This document shows positions 33,790 through 42,441 of a stretch of 64,000 bases of DNA, one piece after another. This stretch comes from Thiemannella venezuelensis (GTDB lineage Bacteria; Actinomycetota; Actinomycetes; Streptosporangiales; Streptosporangiaceae), in assembly GCF_014203605.1 (NCBI RefSeq), contig NZ_JACHJJ010000010.1, positions 62,001 through 126,000 on the forward strand, in the 5' to 3' direction. The position numbers and the translations under genes are program-made. The stretch's first letter is position 1. Every line of letters starts with the position of its first letter. The notes under the pieces were generated by a model. The model made no database searches and had not been told where the DNA came from. It saw nothing but the letters and a program-made list of their open reading frames with translations.

Positions 33790-35435
33790 GCGCCGGGCCG
33801 CCGGATCCGGACGTGGCCGCCGAGGCGGGGGAGCTGGTCGCCGGGCTGCTGGCCGAGCCCTGGGGGCAGGTGTCCGCCTCGCCGTACGAGACCGGCCGGG
33901 TGGTGAGCCTGGCCCCGTGGTTGTCCGGGCACGCCGCCCGGGTCGATTTCCTGGTCGCCGCCCAGCGGGCGGACGGGAGCTGGGGGCCGCCCGGCGGCTA
34001 CGGCCTCGGGGCGACGCTGAGCGCGGTCGAGGCGCTCCTGGCCGAGCTCCGGCGCGAGAGCCCCTGCGCCGATCCCGGCCTCCTGGCCAAGGTCGCCGCC
34101 CGGGGGCTGGAGGCCGTGCGGGACAGGCCGGTTCCGGCGGGTGACCTGCCGGACCTGCCGGCGATCGAGCTCATCGTGCCCTCCCTGGTCGCCCGGATAG
34201 GCGCGCACCTCGACCGGGGGGTTCCGGGCGCGGGCGACCTCCGGCTGGGCGCGCTGCGGCCGGAGCCGCCCGCGGGCATGGGGGGCGCGAAGCTGGCGGC
34301 CGTCAGGGCGTGGCTCGCCTCCGGCGCGGAGGTCCCGCAGAAGCTGGTGCACGCCCTGGAGGTCGCGGGACCGGAGGCGGTGGCCGCCTGCGGGATCGCC
34401 CCCGCGCCGATGCCCGGCGGGATGGCGGCCCTGGGCGCCTCGCCCGCCGCGAGCGCGGCCTGGCTGGCCGTACCTCGGGGGCCGGGGAAGGGCGCGGGGC
34501 GGGACCCCGGACCGGACGGGGAGGGCGCGCCGTACGGCCCGGCCCGGCCCGCCGGGCAGGAGGAGGCCGTCCGGCGCTACCTGGAGGCGGTCGCGGCCGC
34601 CGGCGGGGGGCCGGTGCCGTGCACCCTGCCCATCACCGTGTTCGAGCGCGGCTGGACGCTGAGCTGGCTGCGGCGCGCCGGCGTTCCCGTGGAGGTGCCG
34701 GAGGAACTGGTCGCGAGCCTGCGGGACGGGCTCGGCCCGGACGGACTCGCCACCGGGCCGGGGCTGCCCGCCGACGCCGACACCACCTCCGTCGCGCTGT
34801 ACGCCCTGGCGCTGCTCGGCGAGGCGCGCGAGCCGGAAGGGCTGTGGCGGTTCGAGACGGAGACCCACTTCTGCACCTGGCGCGGAGAGGAGGGGACGTC
34901 CCTGACGACCAACGCGCACGTGCTCGACGCCTTCGGCGAGTACGTGCGCAGGTGCGGAGGGGAACCCCGCCACACGGCCGTCGTGGCCGGGCTGGCGGCC
35001 TGGCTCCGCGACCGCCAGGGCCGGGACGGGAGCTGGACGGACCGCTGGCACGCCTCGCCGTACTACGCCACCGCCTGCTGCGCGATCGCGCTGCACGAGT
35101 TCGGCGGCGAGGAGTCCGCCGGCGCGGTGGCGGCCGCCGTGGACTGGGTGCTCGGCACCCGGCGCCCGGACGGGTCGTGGGGCCGCTGGGAGGGCACCGC
35201 GGAGGAGACCGCCTACGCGCTGCAGACTCTGCTGCTGGCCGGAGCCCCGCGCGAGGGGCGGTGGATGGAGGCCGTGGACCGGGGGTACCGCCGGTTGCTG
35301 GACCTGAGGGCGGGCGGGGCGCCGCCGCCGCTCTGGGTCGACAAGGACCTGTACCTGCCGGTGGCGATCGTGCGGGCGGCCATTCTGGGAGCGATTCATC
35401 TGGCGCGGCGCGCTCTGTCCGTTACGGCAGGGTGA
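33786..35435 (+). CDS. Class II terpene cyclase (DxDTT type, beta-gamma fold)
   Basis: A 549-residue protein with the layout of class II di/sesquiterpene cyclases. QW-like repeats are QRADGSWGPPGG near residue 60, DRQGRDGSWTDRW and TRRPDGSWGRWEG toward the C-terminus. The catalytic acid motif is LPADADTTSVALYAL, that is D330-A-D332-T-T334 (DxDTT), a variant of DxDD seen in drimenyl- and merosterol-type cyclases. It would cyclise GGPP or FPP by protonation and keep the diphosphate for the class I enzyme. GTG overlaps the upstream stop. A Gly/Pro/Asp-rich insert near residues 230-258 looks flexible. No prenyl diphosphate synthase lies in the window. Confidence 0.88.
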   Translation: MSAGPPDPDVAAEAGELVAGLLAEPWGQVSASPYETGRVVSLAPWLSGHAARVDFLVAAQRADGSWGPPGGYGLGATLSAVEALLAELRRESPCADPGLLAKVAARGLEAVRDRPVPAGDLPDLPAIELIVPSLVARIGAHLDRGVPGAGDLRLGALRPEPPAGMGGAKLAAVRAWLASGAEVPQKLVHALEVAGPEAVAACGIAPAPMPGGMAALGASPAASAAWLAVPRGPGKGAGRDPGPDGEGAPYGPARPAGQEEAVRRYLEAVAAAGGGPVPCTLPITVFERGWTLSWLRRAGVPVEVPEELVASLRDGLGPDGLATGPGLPADADTTSVALYALALLGEAREPEGLWRFETETHFCTWRGEEGTSLTTNAHVLDAFGEYVRRCGGEPRHTAVVAGLAAWLRDRQGRDGSWTDRWHASPYYATACCAIALHEFGGEESAGAVAAAVDWVLGTRRPDGSWGRWEGTAEETAYALQTLLLAGAPREGRWMEAVDRGYRRLLDLRAGGAPPPLWVDKDLYLPVAIVRAAILGAIHLARRALSVTAG

Positions 35436-35499
35436 CCGGCCCAGAAAAACCGCATTAAATTCATAAATAGGACAGAAGTGTGTATCTGGTCGGTTCCGC

Positions 35500-35528
35500 T
35501 TGAGGCTGTTTACTGACATTGCTAGGGT
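35500..35528 (+). promoter_or_regulatory. Predicted sigma-70-type promoter of the conservon
   Basis: TTGAGG (35500-35505), a 17-base spacer, then TAGGGT (35523-35528). It lies in an AT-rich 211-bp gap between the class II cyclase and the sensor kinase gene. This spacing is the optimum for the housekeeping sigma factor. Confidence 0.6.
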
Positions 35529-35568
35529 TCGGCGAGTGTGATCGCGATGTCTTGTTAGCTCAGGAGAT

Positions 35569-35604
35569 ATGACGGTTTTCAACGCCCGGCGTTGGCTGTC
35601 ATGA
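35569..35604 (+). CDS. Possible 11-residue leader peptide ahead of the conservon
   Basis: An ATG preceded by AGGAG opens an 11-codon frame (M-T-V-F-N-A-R-R-W-L-S) ending in TGA at 35602-35604. It lies between the predicted promoter and the kinase start at 35647. Tandem Arg codons and a Trp codon are the kind of content seen in regulatory leader peptides, but there is no direct proof it is translated. Confidence 0.3.
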   Translation: MTVFNARRWLS

Positions 35605-35646
35605 CATGTGTTACCTCCTTCTTTCTGTTTTCCCGGGGTGGATGCC

Positions 35647-38196
35647 ATGCGCTTGCGCAACGCGCGCTTGCGGACCAAAGTCACAGCGTTGCTGGTCTCA
35701 CTCATCGCGCTCTGGGCGTTCACGGCATGGGTGACCGTCCGTGACGGTCTGAACATGCTCGGCGTGGCCACTCTCAACACCGGCGTGGCCGACCCGGCCG
35801 AGTCGCTCATCGTCGAGCTGCAGGCCGAGCGCCGGCTCACCGCGGTGACCCTCGGCCGGCCCGGGACGGAGCGGCAGCGGCGCGAGGCGCTGGCCGCCCA
35901 GCGCGGGCGGACCGACCGCGCCGGCGCGGACTTCCGCGAGCGCACCGCCGGCACCGGCGTGGACGTGTTCGGCAGCGCGGGCCTGGAGCGCCGCATCACC
36001 GAGATCCGCGACCTCCTGGACGGGCTGGCCACCGCGCGCAAGGCGATCGACATGGGCGGGACGGACCGGGCGCAGGCCGCCGCGGTGTTCACCGGCGTCA
36101 TCGACGCCGTCTTCCGCTCCTACGACTCGATGGCCACGCTGGACGACGAGGAGCTCGCCAGGGACACCCGGACGCTCATCGCGATGAACCGGGCCCGCGA
36201 CCTGCTGGCCCAGGAGGACGCCCTCGTCATGGGCGCCCTGACGGAGGGGCGGCTCACCGACGACGAGCGGATCCAGCTGACCCGGATCGCCGGTGCGCGG
36301 AAGTTCCTCACCGACCAGGCGGTGGCCGAGCTGCCCGCCGCCGACCAGGAGGCCTACCGGCGGCTGGCGGACGGTGAGCGGTTCACCCGCCTGCGCTCCA
36401 TGGAGAACCTGCTGATCGGGACCAGGAACGCGGTGCAGACCGGGCTCGTCGACGCCGCGCGGTGGAGCGCCGACTCCCAGCCGGTGCAGGCCGGGTTCGC
36501 GGAGACCGTCCTCACGGCCGGCAGCGGGGTGGTGGAGCGCGCCGCCCCGGTCGCCGTCGGCGTCGTCGTCCGGCTCGTGCTGGCCGGCGGCCTGGGCCTC
36601 ATCGCCGTCATCGCCTCGATCGTGCTGTCCATCACCACCGCCCGCGCCCTGGTCCAGCAGCTGGAGAAGCTGCGCAACGCCGCCTGGGAGCTGGCCAACA
36701 AGCGGCTGCCGAGCGTGGTGGACCGGATCGGCCACGGCGAGGACGTGGACGTGGCGGCCGAGGCGCCGCCGCTGGAGTTCGGCGACGACCAGATCGGCCA
36801 GGTCGGCAGGGCGTTCAACGTCGTCCAGCAGACCGCGATCGGAGTCGCGGCCGAGCAGGCCCAGCTCCGGCGCGACATCGCCGACATCCTGCGCAACCTC
36901 GCCCGCCGCACCCAGGGCCTCGTCCACCGCCAGCTGAGCGTGCTGGACGCCATGGAGCGCCGGGAGCAGGACCCGCAGGAGCTGCGCGACCTGTTCCGCC
37001 TGGACCACCTGGCGACCCGTATGCGGCGCTATGCCGAGAACCTCCTCGTCCTGTCCGGCGCGGCGCCCGGCCGCGCCTGGCGGGAGTCGGTGCCGATGCT
37101 CGACGTGGTCCGCGGAGCGCTGGCCGAGATCGAGGACTACACCCGGGTGGACGTGCTGCCCATGGGAGAGGTGTCGCTGGACGGGCGGGCCGTCGGTGAC
37201 GTCATCCACCTGATCGCCGAGCTGGTCGAGAACGCGGCCTCCTTCTCCCCGCCCTACACGACGGTGAAGGTCAGCGGCCACATCGTCGCCCACGGGTACG
37301 CCGTGGAGATCGAGGACCGGGGCCTGGGCATGAGCCCGGAGGACATCGCCCTGGCCAACGAGCGCATCGCCAACCCGCCCGAGCTCAAGCTCTCCGGCAA
37401 CGCCCGCCTGGGGCTGTACGTGGTCAGCCGGCTGGCCGAGCGGCACGAGATCAGGGTGGCGTTCAAGGCCTCGCCGTACGGCGGCACGACCGTCGTCGTC
37501 CTGATCCCGCAGAGTCTGATCAGCGACCGGGAGGGCGCCCCCGCCGGCGGCGCCGCCCCGGTGCAGGGGGCCGCCGAGACGCGCGCCGTCTTGGCGTCCG
37601 CGGGCGCCCGGCTGAGCGTCCCCCCGGCCCGTACGGCGACCGCCGTCCCGGCGGATCCCCCCGCTCCCGCCGGCCCGGCCACCGGTCCCGCGGCGCCCGT
37701 CCGGGGCTGGGACCCGCTGGCGGGCGGCCCGGAGTCCTCCGGGACCCCCGGCCCGGGCGCCCCCGCTCCCGCCGCTCCCGCGTCCCGCGCTCCTGCGGAG
37801 GCCCCCGGCCCGGGCCTCCCCTCGGCGGCCGGTCCGCTCGCCGCCCCCGTGTCCCACGCTCCTGCGGAGGCCCCCGTGTCCACCGGCTCCCCGTCACCGT
37901 CCTCGCCCCCCCTCATGCCTGCCCCGGACACCAGCCACACCCCCGGAGGGCTGCCCCGCCGCGTGCCCCAGACCCACCTCGCCGCGCCGCTGCGGGAGGA
38001 CGAGCCGGCCCCGGAGCCGGCGCCCGCGACCGGGGGCGACGAACGCTCGCCGGAGGAGATCCGCGCCGCCTTCTCCTCGTTCCAGGCGGGGACGCGGCGC
38101 GGCCGGTCCGACGCCGCGCATCTGCTGGGCGAGGGCACCGGCCCGGGATCCCCGCAGGACGGCGGCTCCCCGGAAGGCGGGCGGCCGTCCATGTGA
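35647..38196 (+). CDS. cvnA: Conservon sensor histidine kinase with nitrate/nitrite-sensing-type extracellular domain
   Basis: An 849-residue membrane kinase. The first membrane helix (TALLVSLIALWAFTAWV) is followed by a ~250-residue extracellular NIT-type helical domain (residues ~35-290) with ESLIVELQAERRLTAVTLG at its start. A second helix (VVVRLVLAGGLGLIAVIASIVLSI) leads to a HAMP-like region, a dimerisation helix pair (RRTQGLVHRQLSVLDAMERREQDP) and a HATPase domain with N-box LIAELVENAASFSPP and G-boxes VEIEDRGLGMSP and GNARLGLYVVSRLAERH. The C-terminal ~200 residues are Pro/Ala-rich and disordered. It heads a CvnA-B-C-D conservon. The start ATG 35647 is preferred over GTG 35608, which lacks a ribosome site. 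Confidence 0.9.
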   Translation: MRLRNARLRTKVTALLVSLIALWAFTAWVTVRDGLNMLGVATLNTGVADPAESLIVELQAERRLTAVTLGRPGTERQRREALAAQRGRTDRAGADFRERTAGTGVDVFGSAGLERRITEIRDLLDGLATARKAIDMGGTDRAQAAAVFTGVIDAVFRSYDSMATLDDEELARDTRTLIAMNRARDLLAQEDALVMGALTEGRLTDDERIQLTRIAGARKFLTDQAVAELPAADQEAYRRLADGERFTRLRSMENLLIGTRNAVQTGLVDAARWSADSQPVQAGFAETVLTAGSGVVERAAPVAVGVVVRLVLAGGLGLIAVIASIVLSITTARALVQQLEKLRNAAWELANKRLPSVVDRIGHGEDVDVAAEAPPLEFGDDQIGQVGRAFNVVQQTAIGVAAEQAQLRRDIADILRNLARRTQGLVHRQLSVLDAMERREQDPQELRDLFRLDHLATRMRRYAENLLVLSGAAPGRAWRESVPMLDVVRGALAEIEDYTRVDVLPMGEVSLDGRAVGDVIHLIAELVENAASFSPPYTTVKVSGHIVAHGYAVEIEDRGLGMSPEDIALANERIANPPELKLSGNARLGLYVVSRLAERHEIRVAFKASPYGGTTVVVLIPQSLISDREGAPAGGAAPVQGAAETRAVLASAGARLSVPPARTATAVPADPPAPAGPATGPAAPVRGWDPLAGGPESSGTPGPGAPAPAAPASRAPAEAPGPGLPSAAGPLAAPVSHAPAEAPVSTGSPSPSSPPLMPAPDTSHTPGGLPRRVPQTHLAAPLREDEPAPEPAPATGGDERSPEEIRAAFSSFQAGTRRGRSDAAHLLGEGTGPGSPQDGGSPEGGRPSM

Positions 38197-38297
38197 CCCC
38201 AGCCATGATCTCGATTCGCGCATGAAGACCGCATGAAGACTCCGCGCCGACGAGCCGCCGGAGCCCGAGTGGCGGCCGGCAGAAAAGAGGACAACGA

Positions 38298-38729
38298 GTG
38301 GTGCAGGGAACAGGGTCCGTCACCGACCTGGCCTGGTTGCTGGACGACCTGGTCGCACGGGTGGCGGAGACCGAGCACGGGATCGTCTTCTCCACCGACG
38401 GCCTGCTCATGGCCGCCTCGGCGGGTCTCGACCCGGCCGACGCCGAGCATCTGGCCGCGGTGGGCTCGGCGATCCAGAGCCTGGGCCGGGGGGTCAGCGA
38501 CCGGGTCAGGGGCGGGGCGGTGCGCCAGACCATCATCGAGATGCGCTCGGCGTACCTGGTCGTCTCCACCGCGGGGCAGGGCGCCTGCCTGGCGGTGCTC
38601 TGCACGAACGAGGCCGACGTCGGCCTCGTGGCCTACGAGATGGCCATGCTCGTCACCCGGGTCGGGCAGTACCTCACCTCGCCCGCCCGGACGGTGGGCG
38701 CCGCAGGCGGAGGCGACGCGCCGCGATGA
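38298..38729 (+). CDS. cvnB: Roadblock/LC7 domain protein of the conservon
   Basis: A 143-residue protein of the Roadblock/MglB fold: LAWLLDDLVARVAETEHGIVFSTDGLLMAAS, HLAAVGSAIQSLGRGVSDRV, and LAVLCTNEADVGLVAYEMAML. In conservons this protein joins the kinase, the DUF742 protein and the small GTPase in a membrane-associated complex, by analogy with the GTPase/GAP pair MglA/MglB. It starts with GTG at 38298 after AGAGG, about 100 bases after the kinase gene. Its stop overlaps the DUF742 start by ATGA. Confidence 0.92.
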   Translation: MVQGTGSVTDLAWLLDDLVARVAETEHGIVFSTDGLLMAASAGLDPADAEHLAAVGSAIQSLGRGVSDRVRGGAVRQTIIEMRSAYLVVSTAGQGACLAVLCTNEADVGLVAYEMAMLVTRVGQYLTSPARTVGAAGGGDAPR

Positions 38730-39112
38730 ACCCTCGCGACGAGCATCCCGACGCCCAGTGGATCGGCGAGGAGGCCGGGCCGATCGTCCGGCCGTACGTC
38801 CTCACCCGGGGCAGGACGGAACCCACCCGCGGCCGGTTCGACCTCATCACCCTGGCGGTGGCCGTACGCTCTCCCTCCCCGGGGGAGCCGGGCGTCACCC
38901 CGGAGTGCCACGCCATCGTGCGGCTGTGCCGGCAGCCGCAGTCGGTGGCGGAGATCGCGGCGCACGTCAACCTCCCGGCGGGCACGGTCCGCGTTCTGCT
39001 CAGCGACCTGTTCGACCACGGGCTCATCACCCTGCAGGAACCACATTCGGAGACGGACATGCACGACGAGAGGATGTACAGGGCGGTGCTCGATGGACTC
39101 CGTGCGCTCTAG
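38726..39112 (+). CDS. cvnC: DUF742 protein of the conservon
   Basis: A 128-residue DUF742 protein: VRPYVLTRGRTEPTRGRFDLITLAV, ECHAIVRLCRQPQSVAEIAAHVNLPAGTVRVLLSDLFDHGLI. The C-terminal half is a winged-helix-like fold, though DUF742 proteins act as complex members and are not proven DNA binders. It overlaps cvnB at the start and cvnD by 20 bases at the end, so all are translationally coupled. Confidence 0.92.
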   Translation: MNPRDEHPDAQWIGEEAGPIVRPYVLTRGRTEPTRGRFDLITLAVAVRSPSPGEPGVTPECHAIVRLCRQPQSVAEIAAHVNLPAGTVRVLLSDLFDHGLITLQEPHSETDMHDERMYRAVLDGLRAL

Positions 39113-39722
39113 CCGCGACGCCGGGCGGGCGGTGCTGCCCAAGGCGATCAAGATCCTGGTCGCGGGCGGGTTCGGAGCGGGCAAGACCACCCTGGTCGGC
39201 GCGGTCTCCGAGATCGAGCCGCTGCGCACAGAGGAGACGCTGACCGACCGTGGCGTCGGGATCGACGACCTGTCGGGGGTGGAGAGCAAGGCCACCACGA
39301 CCGTCGCCATGGACTTCGGCCGGATCACCATCGGGGACGCCTACCGGCTCTACCTGTTCGGCACGCCGGGGCAGGAGCGGTTCTGGTTCCTCTGGGACGA
39401 GCTGGCGCTGGGCGCGCTGGGCGCGGTCGTGATCGCCGACACCCGCAGGCTGGCCGACTGCTTCCCCGCGCTGGACTACTTTGAGCGGCGGCAGACGCCC
39501 TTCGTCGTGGCGGTGAACTGCTTCGACGGCGCCCCCCGGTACGACCTGGACGAGGTCCGGCTGGGGCTGACCATCCCCGAGGACATCCCGATCGTGCTCG
39601 GCGACGCGCGCCGCCGGGAGTCCGGCAAGGAGATCCTCATCACCCTGGTGGAGCACGCGATGAGGACGCGCCTCGGCGGCTCCCCGTCCGCCGCCCCGGG
39701 ACGGCTGGAGACCATCCGGTAG
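39093..39722 (+). CDS. cvnD: Conservon small GTP-binding protein
   Basis: A 209-residue Ras-like GTPase. The P-loop is GGFGAGKTT at residues 25-33; VAMDFGRITIGDAYRLYLFGTPGQERFWFLWDEL holds switch I/II with the conserved TPGQERF; AVNCFDG stands in for NKxD. It ends with the usual short helical tail. It is the signalling output of the conservon, cycling between GTP and GDP states under CvnB and CvnA. It overlaps cvnC by 20 bases. About 120 bases of non-coding sequence follow. Confidence 0.93.
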   Translation: MDSVRSSRDAGRAVLPKAIKILVAGGFGAGKTTLVGAVSEIEPLRTEETLTDRGVGIDDLSGVESKATTTVAMDFGRITIGDAYRLYLFGTPGQERFWFLWDELALGALGAVVIADTRRLADCFPALDYFERRQTPFVVAVNCFDGAPRYDLDEVRLGLTIPEDIPIVLGDARRRESGKEILITLVEHAMRTRLGGSPSAAPGRLETIR

Positions 39723-39842
39723 GCACATTCATCCACCCGAGTAGCGGTGAATCCATCCGCCGGCCGGGCGCGTCCTCCGCGGCCCGCGCACACCGTGTCA
39801 CGATAACGGCGATCATGGGGAGCTCTACACGGGGAGACACCG

Positions 39843-41903
39843 ATGTGCGAAGATCCGGGCATGTCCCCGGCCATGGCGCGGGCCCTGGAGGACTACCGGG
39901 CGCTGCTGGCCGCCCACGGCGTCACCTGGGGCGAGGATCCCGTCTTCTACGTGAAGTCGATGGCGGCCGACGCCTACCTGATGGGTCCCCGCGACTTCTG
40001 GGGCGTCTGCTACCGGAAAGTCGCCGAACGCCACCCGGGCGCGGACGCCAGGGAACTGGAGGACCACCTGTGCGAGCTGGACATGGACGAGGTGGTCCGC
40101 GACGTCCTCGCCGGAGACCTGCCCGACAACCTCGCCGCGCTCCGGCTCACCCCGTCGGGCGCCGCGCTCGAGGCGCGGGCGCAGGCCGTGCTCCCCGGGC
40201 GGAGCCTGCGCACGACGCTGCTGGTCGACTCCTCCCGGGACGAGCCGTCCACCGTGCTGGTGGACGGCAGGGCCCACGTCGTGGGCCCGCGCGGCGCCCG
40301 GCTGATCGGGATCACCGGCGGGAGCCGGGTCGTCGCCGACGGCGAGCCGGTCGGCCTCGGGCCGCTGGTCCGCCCGGCGGCCGCCGCCCGCCTGCGGGTG
40401 CGCGCCGGCATGCCCTGCCGGTGGAGCGTGTACGGCGCGCACGGCCAGGGCTGGTACCCCGAGGGCGTCCCGCACCGGCGCGACGCCCACGTGCTGCCCT
40501 ACTTCCACGGTGACGACCTGGTGCTGGACGTCCCGGCCGAGCCGCTGACCGTCCGCGTCTGCCGGGGCATGGAGTACGGCTCCGCCGAGGTGGCGGTGAC
40601 CCCCGCCGCAGGGGAGGAGACCGCGGTCGAGCTGGTCCCGGGACGGCTCTACGACGCGGCGGCCCGGGGCTGGTACGGCGGGGACATGCACGTCCACCTC
40701 AACTGGGCCGGGGACATGGTCGGCACCCCCGCCCTCGCCGCCGCCATGCAGCACGGCGAGGACCTGCACGTGCTCAACCTGGTCGCCGGGAACGTCTCCT
40801 CGGCCCGGGTCTACGACGCCGAGGCCCTGGAGCACTGGGCGGGCAGGGACCTGCCCTGGTCCGACGCCGCCCACCTGGCCCGCGTCGGCGTCGAGTACCG
40901 CAACGACCTGCTCGGCCACTTCTACGCCTTCGCTCCCCAGGCCCCGCCCTCGCGCTTCCACACCGGCTTCCTCGGCACCGCGGACTGGCCGCCCAACAGC
41001 GCGGCCTGCGAGGAACTGCGCGCCCTGGGCGCCGTCACCGGCTACAGCCACCCCTTCCACGTGCCGATCTCCGAGGGCGACGGCCCGGAGGCGGCCCTGC
41101 TCTGGCGGCGCAACTGCTCGGCCCGGGAGATCGTCGCCGACGCGGCGCTCGGCCTCGTCGACGCCCTGGACGTGCTCAACCACTCCTCGGTCGAGGCCAC
41201 CGCGCTCGTCTACCGGCGGCTGATCGGGGCCGGCAACCGGCTGGCGGTGACCGCCGGGACCGACACCATGCTCTCCTTCGCCTGCCGGGGCAGCCAGTCC
41301 AGCCCGCCCGGCTGGGAGCGGGTCTACGCCCGCGTGGACGGCCCGCTCACCGCCGCCTCCTTCGCCGAGGCGATCCGGCGGGGCCGTACCTTCGCCACCA
41401 CCGGCCCCTGGCTGGAGCTCTCGGTGGACGGGCACGGGACGGGCGACACCCTGAGCCCGGAACCCGGGACCCGGGTCGCGATCACCGTCCGGTCGATCGG
41501 CCCGGAGGTGGAGCGGCTGGAGATCCGCACCTCCGCCGGGGTGCTCGCCGAGGGGCCCGGCGGCGAGCTGACCGCCGAGCTGGTCGTGGACGGGCCGGAC
41601 TACGTGGTCGCGACCGCCTCCGGCGGCCCGCACGAGCGCACCTTCCACCCCACGGGCGTGCACGCCCACACCAGCCCGGTCTACCTCGACGCGGGCGGCC
41701 GCCGCGTCGCCCGCGCCGAGGACGTGCGCTGGTGCCTGGAGTGGCTGGACGGGCTGGAGGCGATGGTCCGCGCCGAGGGCAGGTTCGAGAGCGAGCGGCA
41801 GCTCGACGACCACCTGGCCCTGTACGGCCGGGCCCGCGCGGTCTACCGGAGCCGGCTGGGCCGACCGCCCCCCGCGCCCCCGCCCGGGGCGGGAGGCGGG
41901 TGA
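39843..41903 (+). CDS. CehA/McbA-family metallohydrolase (PHP-like)
   Basis: A 686-residue protein. The PHP-like metal motif GGDMHVHLNWAGD lies near residue 280. Further His/Asp-containing segments follow (VTGYSHPFHVPISEG, VLNHSSVEA, LAVTAGTDTMLSF), as expected for a multinuclear metal site. The N-terminal ~270 residues are a separate beta-rich domain (LRTTLLVDSSRDEPSTVLVDG...). No signal peptide is seen, unlike some family members. CehA and McbA are carbaryl hydrolases, but most relatives have unknown phosphoester or ester substrates. The start is preceded by GGGGAG. The gene is monocistronic or runs into the small inhibitor gene 22 bases downstream. Confidence 0.85.
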   Translation: MCEDPGMSPAMARALEDYRALLAAHGVTWGEDPVFYVKSMAADAYLMGPRDFWGVCYRKVAERHPGADARELEDHLCELDMDEVVRDVLAGDLPDNLAALRLTPSGAALEARAQAVLPGRSLRTTLLVDSSRDEPSTVLVDGRAHVVGPRGARLIGITGGSRVVADGEPVGLGPLVRPAAAARLRVRAGMPCRWSVYGAHGQGWYPEGVPHRRDAHVLPYFHGDDLVLDVPAEPLTVRVCRGMEYGSAEVAVTPAAGEETAVELVPGRLYDAAARGWYGGDMHVHLNWAGDMVGTPALAAAMQHGEDLHVLNLVAGNVSSARVYDAEALEHWAGRDLPWSDAAHLARVGVEYRNDLLGHFYAFAPQAPPSRFHTGFLGTADWPPNSAACEELRALGAVTGYSHPFHVPISEGDGPEAALLWRRNCSAREIVADAALGLVDALDVLNHSSVEATALVYRRLIGAGNRLAVTAGTDTMLSFACRGSQSSPPGWERVYARVDGPLTAASFAEAIRRGRTFATTGPWLELSVDGHGTGDTLSPEPGTRVAITVRSIGPEVERLEIRTSAGVLAEGPGGELTAELVVDGPDYVVATASGGPHERTFHPTGVHAHTSPVYLDAGGRRVARAEDVRWCLEWLDGLEAMVRAEGRFESERQLDDHLALYGRARAVYRSRLGRPPPAPPPGAGGG

Positions 41904-41925
41904 CCCGCTCGGTACCCTTGCCCGG

Positions 41926-42369
41926 GTGAGGTACCGAACGGGGATCGCCGCCCTGGCACTGGCGGCGCTGGCGGGGCCGGTCGCGGGCTGCGGCGCGGGA
42001 TCGGCCGTGTACGACTACGGCGAGGTCGTCGAGGGCGGGGTCGGCCGGAGCACCGAGGTCGAGGTCGCACCCGGCCAGCGCTTCTCCCTCGCGGTGGAGG
42101 ACAACGCCTCGGTCGGCGACAGCTGGAAGCTGGGCCCGCTGCCCGACCCGAAGGTGGCCTCGTTCATCAGCGCCGAGTACGAGAGCGAGGGCGGGGAGGA
42201 CACCACCGGCGGGGGCGGGGTGCGCTACTTCGTCTTCAACGCCAAGCAGCGCGGCACCACCGCGGTCACCCTCTCCAACTGCTGGCGCTGCACGGCCGGC
42301 CGGGTGCCCTCCGACGAGCAGAGCAGACGCCTCTCGGGAGACGCCGTCTTCCGGATCACCGTCAAGTGA
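41926..42369 (+). CDS. Chagasin-like (I42 family) cysteine protease inhibitor, putative lipoprotein
   Basis: A 147-residue exported protein. The signal peptide ends in a lipobox-like VAGC, giving a lipid-anchored Cys near 22. The mature part has the chagasin pattern: a beta-domain with NASVGDSWKL (in place of NPTTGYxW) as the first inhibitory loop, and GGGGVRYFVFNAKQRGTTAVTL as the GxGxxxFxFxAxxxG segment. Two Cys in SNCWRCTAG are additional. It would inhibit papain-like proteases at the cell surface. It lies 22 bases after the metallohydrolase gene and shares its strand. Confidence 0.78.
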   Translation: MRYRTGIAALALAALAGPVAGCGAGSAVYDYGEVVEGGVGRSTEVEVAPGQRFSLAVEDNASVGDSWKLGPLPDPKVASFISAEYESEGGEDTTGGGGVRYFVFNAKQRGTTAVTLSNCWRCTAGRVPSDEQSRRLSGDAVFRITVK

Positions 42370-42441
42370 GCCGCACCCGCGCCACGCCCGGAATGCCGGA
42401 ATTACTCGGCCCGGGCGGGGAAATCGTGGACCCTGGTGCGC

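Noticed and set aside
35608-35646. Earlier GTG start for the conservon kinase
   Set aside because: No ribosome site, and it would add 13 residues ahead of the conserved basic N-terminus and first membrane helix.
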